Assembly (NCBI RefSeq): GCF_000154225.1
Contig: NZ_DS264586.1
Span: 1,208,527-1,272,526 of the forward strand
DNA from: Schaalia dentiphila ATCC 17982
Lineage (GTDB): Bacteria > Actinomycetota > Actinomycetes > Actinomycetales > Actinomycetaceae
Direction: 5' to 3'
DNA length: 64,000 nt
Below the pieces are notes generated by a model, which had not been told where the DNA came from, ran no database searches, and saw nothing but the letters and a program-made list of their open reading frames with translations. Of the stretch, positions 1 to 8,788 are shown piece by piece. Position 1 is the first letter of the stretch. The number at the start of each line of letters is the position of its first letter. The position numbers and the translations under genes were made by a program.

Positions 1-237
1 GGTGCGCAACCTAGCCAATCGGAACAAAGGCTACTTGCTTGTAACCGTATTATATGGCGTCTAGACACTTGGAGGTGTGTCCTGCGAGACGTGCCTGCTT
101 GCCACGTGTTCAACCGTTTCAAAGAGTCTGTCACTTTGTGGCACTTACTGCGCAATTGGTTACAAGTTGATGCGTGTAGGATTTGTCGATAGCGTGAGGT
201 TGCGCGACAATATTACCGGTAAGTAAGGAGGGTTCTT
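1..237. other. Noncoding region upstream of menC
   Basis: No convincing ORF is present. The stretch is less GC-rich than the genes that follow and presumably carries the menC promoter, but no clear -35/-10 pair could be fixed. A strong Shine-Dalgarno sequence AAGGAGGG lies at 225-232, five bases before the GTG start of menC. The window edge cuts the region, so the upstream gene is unknown. Confidence 0.6.
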
Positions 238-1296
238 GTGAACGCAGCGCAGCAACCGACGCTGATGCGCATCCCGATGCGCACGCTCAGCCGTCAAACG
301 CGTTATGCCCTCGAAGGCGTCGACGACATCCTTGTGTACAAGGTGGGGATGACGACGCGCTTCCGCGGCGTGACTCGCCGCGAGGGGCTCCTCCTGCACG
401 GACATGCCGGTTGGGGAGAGGCTGCGCCCTTCTGGAACTATGACGATCTGGAGTCCTCGCGCTGGCTGGCCGCAGCCCTCGAGTCGGCTCGCCGTTTCCC
501 GCCGGTGCCTCGACGCAAGTTCGTGCCCGTCAACGTCACGATCCCCGTCATATCGCCGGAGGAAGCCCATGAACGCGTGAAGGGCTCGGGCGGGTGTGCG
601 ACCGCGAAGATCAAGGTTGCGGAGCCGGGCGTCAGCGTTGGGCGGGACTGTGCGCGCATCGCCGCGGTCGCCGACGCCCTGCGTGAGACCGTGGGCGGGC
701 AGGCGATGATCCGCCTCGACGCCAACGGCGCGTGGGAGGTCGATCAGGCTCGCGAGGCAATCCCGGCAATGGCTGCGGCCGCCGGCGTCGTTCCCATCGA
801 GTACGTCGAGCAGCCCTGCCTGACGGTGGATGAGCTGGCCCAGGTGCGCCGATCTGTGGACGTGCCGATCGCTGCCGATGAGTCGATCCGCCGCGCTGAG
901 GATCCCCTGGAGGTGGCCCGTAAGGAGGCCGCCGACGTCGTCATCATCAAGGTCGCGCCACTCGGAGGCGTGCGCGCCGCACTCAAGGTTGCCCGCAAGA
1001 GCGGCCTCGGCGTCGTCGTGTCCTCCGCCCTCGAGACGTCCGTCGGCCTGTCGGTCGGCGTCGCCGCTGCTGCCGCCGTGCCCGGTGTGCCCCGGGCAGC
1101 CGGACTAGCCACTGCCTCGTTGCTGGTGGGCGACGTGACCCAGCCCCTGATTCCCGAGCGTGGCTGCCTGCCCGTGGGGCGCCTCGAGCCGGACCAGGAG
1201 CTCATCGACCGCACCCCGGTCGACGGCGATCTCGTCTCCCGCTGGGGTATGCGCCTCGAAGGCATGGCTGAGCACCTGAGGGTGGGCTCCCGGTAG
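238..1296 (+). CDS. menC: o-Succinylbenzoate synthase
   Basis: Dehydrates SHCHC to o-succinylbenzoate in menaquinone biosynthesis, in the cytosol. The 352-residue product shows the enolase-superfamily pattern: an AKIKV acid/base lysine strand, metal ligands in RLDANGAW, EYVEQPC and ADES, and the second catalytic lysine in IIKVAPLGG. The GTG start is fixed by AAGGAGGG five bases upstream. menD follows after nine bases, so the two are likely co-transcribed. Family assignment is firm. The broader mandelate racemase/muconate enzymes share these motifs, but the menD neighbour supports MenC. Confidence 0.92.
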   Translation: MNAAQQPTLMRIPMRTLSRQTRYALEGVDDILVYKVGMTTRFRGVTRREGLLLHGHAGWGEAAPFWNYDDLESSRWLAAALESARRFPPVPRRKFVPVNVTIPVISPEEAHERVKGSGGCATAKIKVAEPGVSVGRDCARIAAVADALRETVGGQAMIRLDANGAWEVDQAREAIPAMAAAAGVVPIEYVEQPCLTVDELAQVRRSVDVPIAADESIRRAEDPLEVARKEAADVVIIKVAPLGGVRAALKVARKSGLGVVVSSALETSVGLSVGVAAAAAVPGVPRAAGLATASLLVGDVTQPLIPERGCLPVGRLEPDQELIDRTPVDGDLVSRWGMRLEGMAEHLRVGSR

Positions 1297-1299
1297 GCT
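1294..1299 (+). promoter_or_regulatory. Possible -10 element for leaderless menD transcript
   Basis: TAGGCT fits TANNNT and sits six bases before the menD ATG, the spacing expected if transcription starts at the ATG. Its first three bases are the menC stop codon. Several other genes in the window share this arrangement. This is a sequence inference only. Confidence 0.35.
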
Positions 1300-1305
1300 G
1301 GGCGT

Positions 1306-2967
1306 ATGCCCTCCGTCGATACCGCCAGCGCTATCCTCTCGTCCCTGGATACCCTGGGCGTCACGCACGTCCTGTACTGCCCGGGTTCGCGCTCCGCGCC
1401 CTTCGCCTACGCCCTCGAGGCGGGGTCTTTCAGCGGGGATGCGCGCCCCATCCTGGATGAGCGCGGCGCCGGTTTCGCGGCTGTCGGTCTGGCGCGAACC
1501 GGCGCGCTGCCCGCCATCGTCGTCACCTCCGGCACCGCCGTCGCCGAGCTGGCCCCCGCCGTTCTCGAGGCCTCGCACGCGCGCCTGCCCCTGCTGGTCG
1601 TGAGCGCCGACCGCCCCGGCGAACTGCGTGGCGTTGGAGCCTCCCAGGCGACCCACCAGTCCGGCTTCTTCGGCATGCACGTGCGTGCGAGCATTGATCT
1701 GGAGCCTCAGGAGGCCTCGCCCTCCCTGGTCGGCCACCTCGCCCGCGCGGTCGCGGCCGCCTGCGGGGCGCTGAGCGGCACGCCCGGACCCGTGCAGATC
1801 AACGTCGCCTTCCGCGACCCGCTGACCCCCGTCCGTCCCGCCTCCGACTCAGGGGACGAGGTCAGGGCGTCGTTCGTCCCTCGGCCGACCCGGGTGATGG
1901 GCGCGCCTGCCGTGCCCGCGCGATGGGAGGACGTGGTTGGTCCTGCCGTCGCCGGTCTGATTGTCGCGGGTGAGGGGGCCTCGCCCCGTGCCCGCGAGTG
2001 GTCGGAGGCCTCTGGCTTCCCGCTGCTCGCCGAACCGGCGTCGGGCGCGTGGCGCGGCGGGGGAGTGACCCCCTTCGAGCAGTCCCTCGTCAGCTCGCCG
2101 CTCGGGCGTGAGGTCGACGCGGTCGTCGTGACCGGGCGCCCGACGTTGTCCCGCCCGATTCAGGCTCTACTCGCGTGCCCCGGCGTGCGTGTCGTCGTTG
2201 TCGATGCGCACGCCCCGTGGGTGGACATCTCGGGCAACGCCTCGGTTGTCGTCGCCGACCTCGAGCCAGCTCGCGAGCTGATCCGCGCCGCTCAGGCCGA
2301 GTGGGCCTCTCGCGTGCGCGAAGCCGCTCGCGACGCCGACGAGCGCATCGAATCCCTGCTCGCCTCTGGCTCCGGGCGCACGATGCTTGACCTCGCTCGA
2401 AGCGTTGCCGCCTCGACGAGCGGCCCCCTCGTGCTGGGCGCCTCCAACCCCGTGCGAGCCTTCGACCTCGCCGTCCCCACGCTGGAGGGGCGCATCGTCC
2501 ACTCCAACCGGGGACAGGCCGGCATCGACGGCACCGTCGCGACCGCCGTCGGTATCTGCATGGGCTCCGGATACGCGGGCGAGGCCTCGGCCCCCGCGGG
2601 CGAGAGCGTCACCGCCGTCATGGGCGATCTCACGGCCTGCCATGACGCCTCCTCCCTCGCCCTGGCGGCGAGTGTGGATGCTCACCTCGACATCATCGTC
2701 GCGGACGACCAGGGTGGCGGCATCTTCGCCACCCTCGAACACGGGCGCGCCGCCAGCGCCGAGGCCTACGACCGTTGGTTCGGCCTCGCTCAGTCGGTGG
2801 ACTACGAGGCGCTCGCGGCCGCGTACGGCGTGGCCTTCGCGCGAGCCGACGCGCCTCGGGAACTGGAGTCGTTGCTCGCCCACCCCGCCAACGGACCGCG
2901 GTTGATTCACGCGCCCGTCGAGCGCGCCGCGCACCTGTACCCGGCCGTCCGCGACGTACTCTCCTGA
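1306..2967 (+). CDS. menD: SEPHCHC synthase (menaquinone biosynthesis)
   Basis: Thiamine-diphosphate enzyme that condenses 2-oxoglutarate with isochorismate, the committed step of menaquinone synthesis. The 553 residues have the normal MenD length. An N-terminal TPP pyrimidine domain carries YCPGSRSAP and DERGAGF (E for TPP activation near residue 46) and VTSGTAVAEL. A C-terminal PP-binding segment carries GDLTACHD. The ATG lacks a Shine-Dalgarno but lies six bases after TAGGCT (1294-1299), a -10-like hexamer that overlaps the menC stop. It may therefore also be made from a leaderless transcript inside the operon. Confidence 0.93.
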   Translation: MPSVDTASAILSSLDTLGVTHVLYCPGSRSAPFAYALEAGSFSGDARPILDERGAGFAAVGLARTGALPAIVVTSGTAVAELAPAVLEASHARLPLLVVSADRPGELRGVGASQATHQSGFFGMHVRASIDLEPQEASPSLVGHLARAVAAACGALSGTPGPVQINVAFRDPLTPVRPASDSGDEVRASFVPRPTRVMGAPAVPARWEDVVGPAVAGLIVAGEGASPRAREWSEASGFPLLAEPASGAWRGGGVTPFEQSLVSSPLGREVDAVVVTGRPTLSRPIQALLACPGVRVVVVDAHAPWVDISGNASVVVADLEPARELIRAAQAEWASRVREAARDADERIESLLASGSGRTMLDLARSVAASTSGPLVLGASNPVRAFDLAVPTLEGRIVHSNRGQAGIDGTVATAVGICMGSGYAGEASAPAGESVTAVMGDLTACHDASSLALAASVDAHLDIIVADDQGGGIFATLEHGRAASAEAYDRWFGLAQSVDYEALAAAYGVAFARADAPRELESLLAHPANGPRLIHAPVERAAHLYPAVRDVLS

Positions 2968-3089
2968 CGGGACGCGTGTTCGCTGTGAGGTTGAACGGTT
3001 TACAGGAAACTTCCAGGGGGCTTTCAGTGGCCCTTTGAGGAAACGGCCCATACTGGTGGGCAGATAACGAACTGACACTAGAGGAAACC

Positions 3090-4586
3090 ATGACTCAGCC
3101 TCATATTCCGGCCCACGACGCCGACTCGGCGCGCGACGCTGAGACGGCCTTGGCCACCAGCTACCCGCAGCGCTCGACGGCTCAAGACCACTCGGCCACC
3201 CAGGAGCTTCCGTCCGCGCAGGACGCCACGCGCGAGATGCCCTCCGCCACGACGATCCCCGTGCCGCCCGCTGGCACGGTTCCGCCCGCCTCGGCACCGG
3301 CTGCACCCGCCACGCCGGGCGCCCCCGCCGTGCCGGCGGCCCCCGCCCCCTCCGCCCAGGAAGCCCCCGCGTCCGGCGGCACATACTCTGCCCCCTCTGG
3401 CGAGCCCTACGGTGGATACGCGGCCCCTGCCTCGCCGGACGCCTTCGCGTCGCCCACCGTTGTCGTGACGAAGAAGGGCCCGGGATGGGTCGCCCTCGTC
3501 GGCGCGATGCTCCTGACGATCGGCCTGACCCTCGGTGCCGTGTTCTACGCGCGCCCCGCGATGCTGCGCGCGTCCACGCCCACGAACCTCAACGGGGGAA
3601 CGGTGGCCACCGTGCCCGTCTCGAATAGCTCCGGGACGGACTGGACGGCCGTCGCCGCCGCCGTGTCGCCCGCCGTCGTGACCATTCAGGCGCAGGGCGC
3701 ATCCTCGGGCGGTACCGGCTCCGGTGTCATCTACGACGCGCAGGGCGACATTGTCACCAACTACCACGTCATCGCGTCCGCCCTCGGCGGCGGACAGATC
3801 CAGGTGACCCTCGCCGACGGGCGCCTGTACAGCGCCGTGGTCGTCGGCCACGACAAGACCACCGACCTGGCCGTCATCCGCCTGGAGAACCCGCCCTCGG
3901 ACCTCACCGTCGCGCGCTTCGCGACCTCGGCGAACCTCGAGGTCGGTGCCCCCGTCATGGCGATCGGCGCGCCCCTGGGCCTGTCGAACACGGTGACGAC
4001 CGGCATCGTCTCCGCGCTCAACCGCCCCGTCGAGGTCTCGATGGACGAATCCGCGACCTCGGAGGACGGCACGCAGGCTTCCTCGGATCTTGTGGTGACG
4101 AACGCAATCCAGATCGACGCGTCCATCAACCCCGGTAACTCGGGTGGCCCGCTCTTCGACGCGAGTGGCGCGGTCATCGGCATTAACTCCTCGATCAAGT
4201 CGCTCTCCTCGTCCTCCGACGGGCAGGCGGGCTCGATCGGCCTGGGCTTCGCAATCCCCTCCGACCTGGTCGTGTCCATCGCGGACCAGCTCATTGCCTC
4301 CGGCAGCGCCTCGCACGGCATGCTTGGCGTGACCGTCAAGGCCGCGACCACGACCGTCGGCTCCGACACCTACGTGGGTGCCGAGGTCCAGGACGTCTCC
4401 GCAGGTTCCGGCGCCTCCGCGGCGGGCATCCGCGCCGGCGACGTCATCGTCAAGGTCGAAGGCCAGGAAGTGACCAGCCCCAAGCAGCTGATCGGCTACG
4501 TGCGCCGCTACAAGGCCGGCGACACCGTCACCATGACGATCGTGCGTAACGGCGCCACGCAGGACGTGTCCGTGCGGATTCAGTGA
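3090..4586 (+). CDS. HtrA/DegP-like membrane-anchored serine protease with PDZ domain
   Basis: Trypsin-like S1C protease probably acting in quality control outside the membrane. The 498 residues divide into a Pro/Ala-rich cytoplasmic N-terminus (about 1-128), one transmembrane segment (about 130-152, WVALVGAMLLTIG onward), a protease domain, and a C-terminal PDZ domain (about 405-495). The catalytic triad is visible: H226 in TNYHVIA, D259 in KTTDLAVI and S351 in PGNSGGP. AGAGGAAACC precedes the ATG. It ends at a strong bidirectional terminator facing menF. Actinobacteria usually have several such paralogues, so no specific symbol is given. Confidence 0.93.
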   Translation: MTQPHIPAHDADSARDAETALATSYPQRSTAQDHSATQELPSAQDATREMPSATTIPVPPAGTVPPASAPAAPATPGAPAVPAAPAPSAQEAPASGGTYSAPSGEPYGGYAAPASPDAFASPTVVVTKKGPGWVALVGAMLLTIGLTLGAVFYARPAMLRASTPTNLNGGTVATVPVSNSSGTDWTAVAAAVSPAVVTIQAQGASSGGTGSGVIYDAQGDIVTNYHVIASALGGGQIQVTLADGRLYSAVVVGHDKTTDLAVIRLENPPSDLTVARFATSANLEVGAPVMAIGAPLGLSNTVTTGIVSALNRPVEVSMDESATSEDGTQASSDLVVTNAIQIDASINPGNSGGPLFDASGAVIGINSSIKSLSSSSDGQAGSIGLGFAIPSDLVVSIADQLIASGSASHGMLGVTVKAATTTVGSDTYVGAEVQDVSAGSGASAAGIRAGDVIVKVEGQEVTSPKQLIGYVRRYKAGDTVTMTIVRNGATQDVSVRIQ

Positions 4587-4602
4587 GCTGCGCGCGCTGA
4601 CG

Positions 4603-4638
4603 AGGCCCGTCGTCCCTGTGAAGGGGCGGCGGGCCTTT
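4603..4638. terminator. Bidirectional terminator between htrA-like gene and menF
   Basis: A 14-pair stem (4603-4616 with 4623-4636, including two G-U pairs) closes a six-base loop (4617-4622) and is followed by TTT. It lies between two convergent genes and can serve both. Confidence 0.75.
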
Positions 4639-4655
4639 GCGCGTCGACGAGTCGC

Positions 4656-5882
4656 TTAGACCCCGAGGGCGTCCAGGAGCGGGCGCATCTTCGCTTCGGT
4701 CTCGGCCAGCTCGGTGTCCGGGTCGGAGTCCGGCATGATGCCGGCACCGGCGAAAAGGCGCAGACGCGTGCCCGAGGTGAGTCCGCAGCGCAGCGCGATC
4801 GCAAACTCGCCGTCGCCCGCCGTGTCGACCCAGCCCACGGGCCCCGAGTAGCGGCCGCGCTCGGTGTCTTCCAGCTCTTCGATGAGTCGCATCGCCGCGG
4901 GGCGCGGGGTGCCGCACACGGCGGCTGTCGGATGCAGGGCGGCCACCAGATCCAGGAGGTGGGCCTCGCCCAGGCGTGCGTGCACGTCCGTCGCCAGGTG
5001 AACGACGTTGGGCAGCGACAGGAGGAACGGCCCCTGAGTCGTCACCGAGGAGCACAGCTGCATCAGGATCGAGGACACTGACTCGGAGGCCAGGTCGTGC
5101 TCGCGTAGATCCTTCGCGCTCGACGCGAGCATCTCTCCCTCGCCGGGCTTGCACGTGCCCGCCAGGACGCGAGAGCTCGCCGTACCGTGCGAAGCCGCGA
5201 TCAGCATCTCCGGGGACGCTCCCACCAGCGAATCCACGCAGAAACGCCACGTCGACGGATACAGATCGCTCAGGCGCTCAAGCAGGAAACGCTCGTCGAA
5301 TCCGTGTGGGCACCGCACCGTCATATCGCGCGCCATGACGGCCTTGTCGGCGGCCCCATCGCGCAGGCGCTGCGCCATCGCTCGCACCGAGTCGCGCCAC
5401 TGGCCGCGCGACATCGACCCGTGACCGAAGGTCAGAGACTCCGGCACGCGCGGTGCGGGCCTCGCCTCGGCCAGGGCCTCATCAACAGCCGCCAGCGGAT
5501 CCGGGGCGTCCCCGATGCCCGCCGTGATCGCCCAGCGGGCCCCGGCCTCGTCGATGAGAGTCAGCGCGGGCACGAAGGCAACCGAGCGGGCGGGGGAGCG
5601 GAACGCGAAGGACGCGAAAAGGACGGGGGAGGGGGCTCCCTCGACGCAGGACGAGGCGGGGGCGGCCTCCCACGCGCGGCGCACGTCGGCGATCGCGCTC
5701 GAGGTCGCGGGCTCGATAGTGAGCGCCCGTCCCAGGCCGATCATCTGGCGGCGCTCACCCAGCCAGGCGGTGCCCCCGGAGTCGCGAAGCAGAGACGTCA
5801 GTGAGCAAGTAGACCCCGGGTGCTGCGGGGGTAGGACCAACGCCCGAAAGACGAGGCGCGAGCATCCGAAGTCGTTGTGCAT
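4656..5882 (-). CDS. menF: Isochorismate synthase
   Basis: Converts chorismate to isochorismate, the entry step of menaquinone synthesis. The 408-residue product has the chorismate-binding C-terminal fold: DKAVMARD, LAGTCKPGEGEM, HPTAAVCGTP, ERGRYSGPVGW and a GAGIMPDSDP-type end. The frame is open far upstream, but that extension overlaps menG and is rejected. ATG at 5882 is chosen because TACCAT lies seven bases upstream on the minus strand, matching the leaderless pattern seen elsewhere; ATG at 5891 is the alternative. Neither has a Shine-Dalgarno. Divergent from menG. Confidence 0.88.
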   Translation of the reverse strand: MHNDFGCSRLVFRALVLPPQHPGSTCSLTSLLRDSGGTAWLGERRQMIGLGRALTIEPATSSAIADVRRAWEAAPASSCVEGAPSPVLFASFAFRSPARSVAFVPALTLIDEAGARWAITAGIGDAPDPLAAVDEALAEARPAPRVPESLTFGHGSMSRGQWRDSVRAMAQRLRDGAADKAVMARDMTVRCPHGFDERFLLERLSDLYPSTWRFCVDSLVGASPEMLIAASHGTASSRVLAGTCKPGEGEMLASSAKDLREHDLASESVSSILMQLCSSVTTQGPFLLSLPNVVHLATDVHARLGEAHLLDLVAALHPTAAVCGTPRPAAMRLIEELEDTERGRYSGPVGWVDTAGDGEFAIALRCGLTSGTRLRLFAGAGIMPDSDPDTELAETEAKMRPLLDALGV

Positions 5883-5940
5883 GGGTTCCATGGTAGGAGC
5901 AGGGGCGGCGGCGCGCTGGAAGACGTGCGAGTATTGACGC

Positions 5941-6648
5941 ATGACTGAATCCCCGCGCGCGGACCTGAACAAGGATCCCAAAGAGATCGCCTCGATGTTT
6001 GACTCCCTCGCCTCGCGATACGACGTGATGGATGCGCTGATGACGGGCGGTTTGGACAGGGTGTGGATGACCGCCCTGCGTAAGGCTGTCGCCCCCCACC
6101 CCGGCGAACGCATCCTCGACCTGGCGGCCGGCACCGGCGCGTCGTCGGCCGCGCTGGCTAAGGGGGGCGCCGAGGTCGTCGCCTGCGACCTGTCCGAAGG
6201 CATGATCGAGGTCGGCCGTGAGCGCCACCCCGAGATCGAGTTCGTGCATGGCAACGCCATGGACCTGGACTTCGAGGACGGCTCCTTCGACGCGGTCACC
6301 ATCTCGTGGGGCCTGCGCAACATCCCGGACCCGGAGCTCGCGCTGCGCGAGATGGCGCGCGTCGTGCGCCCGCGCGGCCGCCTCGTGGTCCTGGAGTTCT
6401 CCACCCCGCCTTCGCGCGTCTTCCGCTGCATGTACAACGCCTACCAGTCGACCGTCATGCCTGCGATTGCGCGCCTGGTCTCCACGAACGACGGCGCCTA
6501 CGACTACCTGGTTGAGTCGATTCGTGCGTGGCCGGCCCAGGAGGAACTCGGCCGCATGATCGCCGCCAACGGCTGGAGCGAAGTCGAGTACCGCAACCTC
6601 ACCGGCGGCATCGCCTGCATGCACCGCGCGGTCAAGCCGCTGCCGTAA
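5941..6648 (+). CDS. menG: Demethylmenaquinone methyltransferase
   Basis: SAM-dependent methylation of demethylmenaquinone, the last step of menaquinone synthesis (UbiE/MenG family). The 235 residues start with FDSLASRYDVMDALMTGG and contain SAM motif I LDLAAGTGASS, motif II around DAVTISWGLRNI, and the family signature NIPDPELALREMARVVRPRG. It is divergent from menF with about 58 bases between the starts, so the two probably share a control region. No good Shine-Dalgarno precedes the ATG. Confidence 0.93.
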   Translation: MTESPRADLNKDPKEIASMFDSLASRYDVMDALMTGGLDRVWMTALRKAVAPHPGERILDLAAGTGASSAALAKGGAEVVACDLSEGMIEVGRERHPEIEFVHGNAMDLDFEDGSFDAVTISWGLRNIPDPELALREMARVVRPRGRLVVLEFSTPPSRVFRCMYNAYQSTVMPAIARLVSTNDGAYDYLVESIRAWPAQEELGRMIAANGWSEVEYRNLTGGIACMHRAVKPLP

Positions 6649-6713
6649 TCGCTGACACGACGAGGCCGGGGCAAGACCTCGCGATTGCCTGTGTTCTCGG
6701 GTGTCTGGACTGA

Positions 6714-6743
6714 TTGTGAAGTTGTTGCGCGTGGGCCTAGACT
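6714..6743 (+). promoter_or_regulatory. Predicted sigma-A type promoter for the 6.8-10 kb locus
   Basis: TTGTGA (6714-6719) and TAGACT (6738-6743) are separated by 18 bases. A strong AGGAGG ribosome site at 6791-6796 follows, before the small WXG-like gene. Confidence 0.4.
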
Positions 6744-6802
6744 AGGTCAGGTAAGTGAATCCTGACCGGCGGTGTTGTTCGGTTGCTGACAGGAGGATGA
6801 GT

Positions 6803-7250
6803 ATGAGTGCTGATTACGGTTTCGATGAAGAGCAACACGCTCAAACGAACGGTGATATGGATGAGGGGGGGGCGCGGTCTCACCGAGTCGAATGATGCTG
6901 CCGGTTCGCTGAATCGCGCCCAAACCGCAACCCGTTGGACCGACGAGCAAGGCGCGCAGGATTTTCGCAATAGTGCAGTGCGGTTCTTTGACTCTGTTGA
7001 CGAGATGCTTGCCGATGAGCGCGCTATCTTCGATACCTTTCAGATGAACCTGGCGGATGCTGTTCGTGAAGCCGTCAACAGCGAGGAAGCAAACGCGTCG
7101 GTTCTCGAAGCAATCAATCGAGCGCTTCAGTCCGATCCTTCGGTCGCTGTTGCCTCCTCTACTGCTGGAACGACGAGTGCGCCTTCCGCAGCCCCGAGCA
7201 CGCAGCCCGATGATGCGCCTACCGCAGCCGGCGCAATGCCCGAGTTCTGA
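6803..7250 (+). CDS. Small WXG100-like protein, frameshifted at a G8 tract
   Basis: An ATG at 6803, behind AGGAGG (6791-6796), opens a frame that stops at 6892. Eight consecutive G (6865-6872) lie between it and a second open frame running to 7250. With seven G the two fuse into a 148-residue acidic protein. The body has a helical hairpin-like stretch with a W-x4-G-x3-F pattern (RWTDEQGAQDF) recalling WXG100 proteins, then a Ser/Pro/Ala/Thr-rich tail. The only alternative upstream start in the second frame lacks a good ribosome site. It could be a contingency switch, a recent mutation or a sequencing error. The large LXG-like gene follows after 17 bases. Confidence 0.6.
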
Positions 7251-7267
7251 GAATCAAAGGACAACAC

Positions 7268-8788
7268 ATGGTTTCTTCACCGATGTATGACCGGCTTATG
7301 ACTTTTGCTGCGCAAGCGGACTTCAATGCAGAATTGCATTCCTGGGATAGCGAACATAAGCGTGTCATTGACGGCTTCGATCAGGCGATCGAGCGGGTGC
7401 AGCATTTCCAACAGCACCAGGGCTTTACAGGAAAGACTGGAGAAGCCCTGAAGGCGTGGGCGGATCAGACTGTCGCGCGTCTGGAAGCGAAGCGCTCGTA
7501 CTATATGGGCGGGATTGCGCGCTATGTTGCTGCACGTCAGGCTATTGCGCAGGCCGCTGCGGACGCGCGTCGTCTTTCTCCGACACTCATCGACTCGAAA
7601 ACGGCTGCAATGCGCGATGCCGCGAAGATGGTACTGCCCTATACGCCCGCTATTGGCGTCGTGACGGGAGGACTGCCAGGACTGGTTGCAAACACTGTGT
7701 TGTCGACGGGATCGGCTTATGTTGACGCTGTGGAGGCACAGGCGAATGCCATGCGCGAGGTGGCCGCAACGGAAATCCTTGAGCGTCTGAACGGCGGGCT
7801 CAATGAGCTCAGCGCCGGCGTCAATACGCTGACGCAAACCGGCATTAGTGACAGTTCTAAAGGCTCTCGAAGAACGATTCCGTTTCTCAGTGAGGATACT
7901 GCTACGAATTTGGCTCGTGGTTATGTCAGTGTTTCTGCGTACGACCGAGGGGTTTATGGTCGTAGCGCTGAGGATGACTATGGGCGTGCCGCTCTGCGCT
8001 CCGATAAGTCACTCTACCCGGATGGGTATGCTGATCCGGAGACCGACGAGTTTGCCCGCCACCGCGCGCTGGCATCACAGCAAGTCTCCAAGCGGTACCT
8101 GCCGCCCGATGTCGACGGTTCCTACGATCGTCCTATTACAAACGCGCAGGATCTGATGGGTATGGATCTCATGCACACGAGGGTGGATGCACATCACCAC
8201 CGAAACGGAGTTGTGTGGGGTGGTCATGTACCTGCGAACCCCACTGATATCGATCACCCACTCTGGCGAATCAATGGAGGCCCCGCTGCTGATAGCGGTT
8301 CTGCCGGACGCCTTGCTGGGCTTGGATCGCTCGGAGCCGGTGCCCTTGGCTTGCGCGGAGCTGCGCGCATGGGAACGGGTTCTCTCGGGGGCTCTGGAGC
8401 TTCTGCTCTGACTGCTGGAACATACAGTGGGAAAGGACTTGGAACTTATTTGGCCCCTTCGCAGGCGGGAAGCGGAAGTGCAGCTGGAACTGGCGTGAGT
8501 GGAACGACTGCTTCTCCTGGAGCAGCACGCGCTTCCGCTGCTCAGAGTGGCGGTTCTGGTGCTGGCCGGGGTTCTTTCGTGGGCAGCGGCATGGGAGCGG
8601 GTGCGGGTGGCTCGAAGGAAGAGAAGAAAGCCAGGAGGCGCAAGTATCAGCCGTACAGGTACCTGGATGATGATCCAGATGCTCTGCCCGAAGGCTACGT
8701 GAATCCCCTGTCTCAGACCTACGGCTCGGACAAGGACCTGACCCCCGCGAAGCGCGAGGACGACGGATGGGATCCCCGCCAATGGTGA
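7268..8788 (+). CDS. LXG/WXG-like putative type VII secretion cargo protein
   Basis: Function not recognised with certainty. The 506-residue protein starts with long predicted helices (about 1-110) containing GFTGKTGEALKAW, similar in layout to WXG100/LXG/PPE helical hairpins. A hydrophobic Gly-rich stretch (about 120-160) follows, then a polar middle and a Gly/Ala/Ser-rich linker (about 340-450). A basic EEKKARRRKYQ patch precedes a YRYLD motif, which fits the YxxxD type VII signal, and the end is WDPRQW. Codon use is less GC-rich than the surroundings. The stop overlaps the subtilase start, so translation is probably coupled. No EccC/EccD genes are in the window. Confidence 0.55.
   Translation: MVSSPMYDRLMTFAAQADFNAELHSWDSEHKRVIDGFDQAIERVQHFQQHQGFTGKTGEALKAWADQTVARLEAKRSYYMGGIARYVAARQAIAQAAADARRLSPTLIDSKTAAMRDAAKMVLPYTPAIGVVTGGLPGLVANTVLSTGSAYVDAVEAQANAMREVAATEILERLNGGLNELSAGVNTLTQTGISDSSKGSRRTIPFLSEDTATNLARGYVSVSAYDRGVYGRSAEDDYGRAALRSDKSLYPDGYADPETDEFARHRALASQQVSKRYLPPDVDGSYDRPITNAQDLMGMDLMHTRVDAHHHRNGVVWGGHVPANPTDIDHPLWRINGGPAADSGSAGRLAGLGSLGAGALGLRGAARMGTGSLGGSGASALTAGTYSGKGLGTYLAPSQAGSGSAAGTGVSGTTASPGAARASAAQSGGSGAGRGSFVGSGMGAGAGGSKEEKKARRRKYQPYRYLDDDPDALPEGYVNPLSQTYGSDKDLTPAKREDDGWDPRQW

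Noticed and set aside
2167-3384. Very long antisense open frames opposite menD/htrA (similar ones opposite nuo, nan and ABC genes)
   Set aside because: They mirror the codon structure of well-supported genes in high-GC DNA, lack ribosome sites and show Arg/Gly/His-rich low-complexity products.
5883-6437. N-terminal extension of menF into menG
   Set aside because: It lies fully antisense to menG, has no family similarity, and a promoter-spaced ATG at 5882 gives the normal length.
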